Made by a program: the position numbers and the translations under genes. Positions 13,996-15,218 of a stretch of DNA of 15,218 nucleotides are shown here, in pieces. The first letter of the stretch is position 1. Every line of letters starts with the position of its first letter. This stretch comes from Mageeibacillus sp. UBA5734 (GTDB taxonomy: Bacteria; Bacillota; Clostridia; Saccharofermentanales; UBA5734), in the NCBI GenBank assembly GCA_002419365.1, contig DIGA01000061.1, positions 1 through 15,218 on the forward strand, in the 5' to 3' direction. A model generated the notes under the pieces. The model searched no databases. It saw only the letters and a program-made list of their open reading frames with translations, and was not told the origin of the DNA.

Positions 13996-14573
13996 AAAAC
14001 CACGCAGTAAAAATTGGGCCCGAGATCGAATTGCTCTATGAGGGTGAAATGATGCGCTGCCAGAAGGGTGGTGACCTCGTCCACACCGAGACGGGAGTTG
14101 ATGGGCGGGCCAAATGGTGTGGCGGAGCGGTGGAATTCGATCACAGCGAGGCGACCGGCAGGTTTGAGCAGGCGGCGAATTTCAGTGATGAAGGATTCCT
14201 TGTCCGGAATTTCGTGCAGGACCGTGGCAACCAGCGCGAGATCGACCGCATGATCCGGGGCAGGCAGCAGTTCATCCACGACCAGGCGCAGCTCGATATT
14301 GCCTAAACCTGCTGCAACCGCCTTGGCTTCGATCGTTTCCAACATTCGAGGATTGATGTCGAGGGCATATACGGTCTGCGAACTCATTTGTGCAGCTGCC
14401 AGGGTGAACAGTCCGCTGCCAGCGCCAATATCGCACAGCACATCCGCACGGCCGAAGTTCAGCCGTTCCAGTGTTCCAGTGGGGTTCAGTTCCCGCACGC
14501 GTTCCGGTCGCTCCAGCTTTTCCGGCGAATGCTGGTGCACAGGATGATGCTGATGATTATCGGATGTATCCAT
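13968..14573 (-). CDS. Class I SAM-dependent methyltransferase
   Basis: A 201-residue cytoplasmic Rossmann-fold methyltransferase. Motif I is LCDIGAGSGLF (about 46-56), the acidic ribose-binding residue is Asp72 in YALDINP, and later motifs include ALVATVLHEI and LLKPAGRLAVIEF. The substrate is not readable. The N-terminus is His-rich (NHQHHPVHQH, about 6-15), which could bind metal. ATG 14573 is chosen because GAGGA lies 8 nt upstream (complement of 14582-14586); the frame also extends to a TTG at 14597 without such a site. The ribosome site overlaps the stop of the upstream pRiA4b-like gene, implying coupled expression. The normal domain end, FYCVVL, is directly followed by a tail encoded by repeat copy 3. 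Confidence 0.85.
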   Translation of the reverse strand: MDTSDNHQHHPVHQHSPEKLERPERVRELNPTGTLERLNFGRADVLCDIGAGSGLFTLAAAQMSSQTVYALDINPRMLETIEAKAVAAGLGNIELRLVVDELLPAPDHAVDLALVATVLHEIPDKESFITEIRRLLKPAGRLAVIEFHRSATPFGPPINSRLGVDEVTTLLAAHHFTLIEQFDLGPNFYCVVLAPGHRTGN

Positions 14574-14584
14574 GGCGGTTTTCC

Positions 14585-15205
14585 TCACGTCAGACAATGA
14601 ATGACCTGGGGGCGTTGGGCCCAGTCACTGAGTTCAGGGGTCCAATACCCCGCCCATGTTCGCATGGCTTCATATTCAGGGTGGCCAGGGTTCAGCATGA
14701 TCGACCGGAACTTGACAAATCCCCCCACGCCTCCGACATCTTCCGGGGGCGTTTGGCCGCTGGCTTCGACCAGGCTGGGGGACTCTTTGTCATAATCTTC
14801 CAGCACTTGAACCAGCTGGATGTCATGTTCCCAGTCATCGCCCAAGTCGTAGGTATAGAGGATCTGGCTGTACGCAGGCAAATACTCCTCCAACGCATGC
14901 CCTTCCATCAGCACGGCTTTCTCATCGTACTCCAGGCACTGAGCATCGGGAACGATTCGGGCGACAGGCTGGTCTTTTTCACCTGCATGGATGGCAAAAT
15001 CATAAAGGTGATAATCTTTCCAGGCAAAGACCCTTTGCAGCACGGCATGCAGCCGTTCAAAGCTCATGTTGGCAGGGACAATGATTCGCCGCTCTGCCTT
15101 GTAGACATCCAGATCGAGTGTAACCAGCAATTCAAAAGCACGGTACTTGTAAGCAGGCTTTCCTGTGAGCTCGGCCAATGCATCAACCATGGCCTGGTAG
15201 GGCAT
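14585..15205 (-). CDS. Plasmid pRiA4b ORF-3-like family protein
   Basis: A 206-residue protein of the pRiA4b ORF-3-like family, also annotated as IS1096 passenger TnpR-like; its function is unestablished. Hallmarks are ERRIIVPANMSFERLHAVLQ followed by WKDYHLYDF, the segment LYTYDLGDDWEHDI, and the C-terminal LNPGHPEYEAM. ATG 15205 has GGGGA about 5 nt upstream, but the frame stays open to the window edge, so the true protein may extend further. It lies 11 bp upstream of the methyltransferase start on the same strand, and the two are probably one transcript. Members are often found near mobile DNA, though no transposase is visible here. Confidence 0.8.
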   Translation of the reverse strand: MPYQAMVDALAELTGKPAYKYRAFELLVTLDLDVYKAERRIIVPANMSFERLHAVLQRVFAWKDYHLYDFAIHAGEKDQPVARIVPDAQCLEYDEKAVLMEGHALEEYLPAYSQILYTYDLGDDWEHDIQLVQVLEDYDKESPSLVEASGQTPPEDVGGVGGFVKFRSIMLNPGHPEYEAMRTWAGYWTPELSDWAQRPQVIHCLT

Positions 15206-15218
15206 GAATTCCCCGCTG

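Noticed and set aside
13983..14600. Short + strand frames opposite the methyltransferase
   Set aside because: They are antisense shadows of a gene with clear Rossmann methyltransferase motifs.

Overview
This 15.2-kb window looks like bacterial chromosome from an anaerobic, carbohydrate-using Gram-positive lineage. A Clostridia-type member of the Bacillota is my best guess, from the lipoprotein sugar-binding protein, MalQ, a LoaP-type NusG paralog, a GH32 fragment, Ltp-type repeats and a DUF1848 protein; no rRNA or marker gene fixes the taxonomy. The left half (1-8035) is GC-rich with a strong preference for C-ending codons. The right half is a patchwork: AT-richer cassettes at about 10361-11129 and 12990-13856, broken genes, and dispersed repeats, as expected of an accessory region.

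Layout. 27-1349 is a lipoprotein substrate-binding protein of a sugar ABC transporter, closed by a strong terminator. 1679-3181 is malQ (4-alpha-glucanotransferase, GH77) behind a promoter-like sequence overlapped by a LacI-type palindrome; together these point to alpha-glucan/maltodextrin use. 3182-3439 holds two related 33-bp palindromes, a terminator and a promoter. 3440-8035 encodes one 1531-residue protein: two N-terminal zinc ribbons, a Pro/Ala linker, a multi-pass membrane block, a third zinc ribbon, beta-rich regions, another hydrophobic segment, and a C-terminal domain with an HELCH (HExxH) zinc-peptidase motif. It is the most unusual single gene here.

From 8050 to 9986 there is a loaP-like antiterminator gene with a leader hairpin, the C-terminal half of a GH32 enzyme without its catalytic propeller, a terminator, and a remnant of Ltp (superinfection-exclusion-type) repeats lacking a usable start codon. 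From 10361 to 12726 there is an AbrB/RelE-type toxin-antitoxin pair, a DUF1848 protein and a YdeI/OmpD-associated protein, all on the + strand. Two unrecognised AT-rich genes converge at about 13535-13560. At the right edge, on the minus strand, a pRiA4b ORF-3-like gene leads into a SAM-dependent methyltransferase gene.

The main non-coding finding is a dispersed, hairpin-forming repeat. Three full copies are each exactly 89 bp with GGTGCCA...TGGCACC-type ends (10173-10261, 12700-12788, 13907-13995), and a partial left end lies at 11103-11135. Three of these four copies overlap the 3' end of a gene and supply its last eight or nine codons and its stop. In the toxin and the YdeI-like gene this happens in the same phase, eight codons then TAA. 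The element appears to settle exactly at gene ends and append short tails to the proteins.
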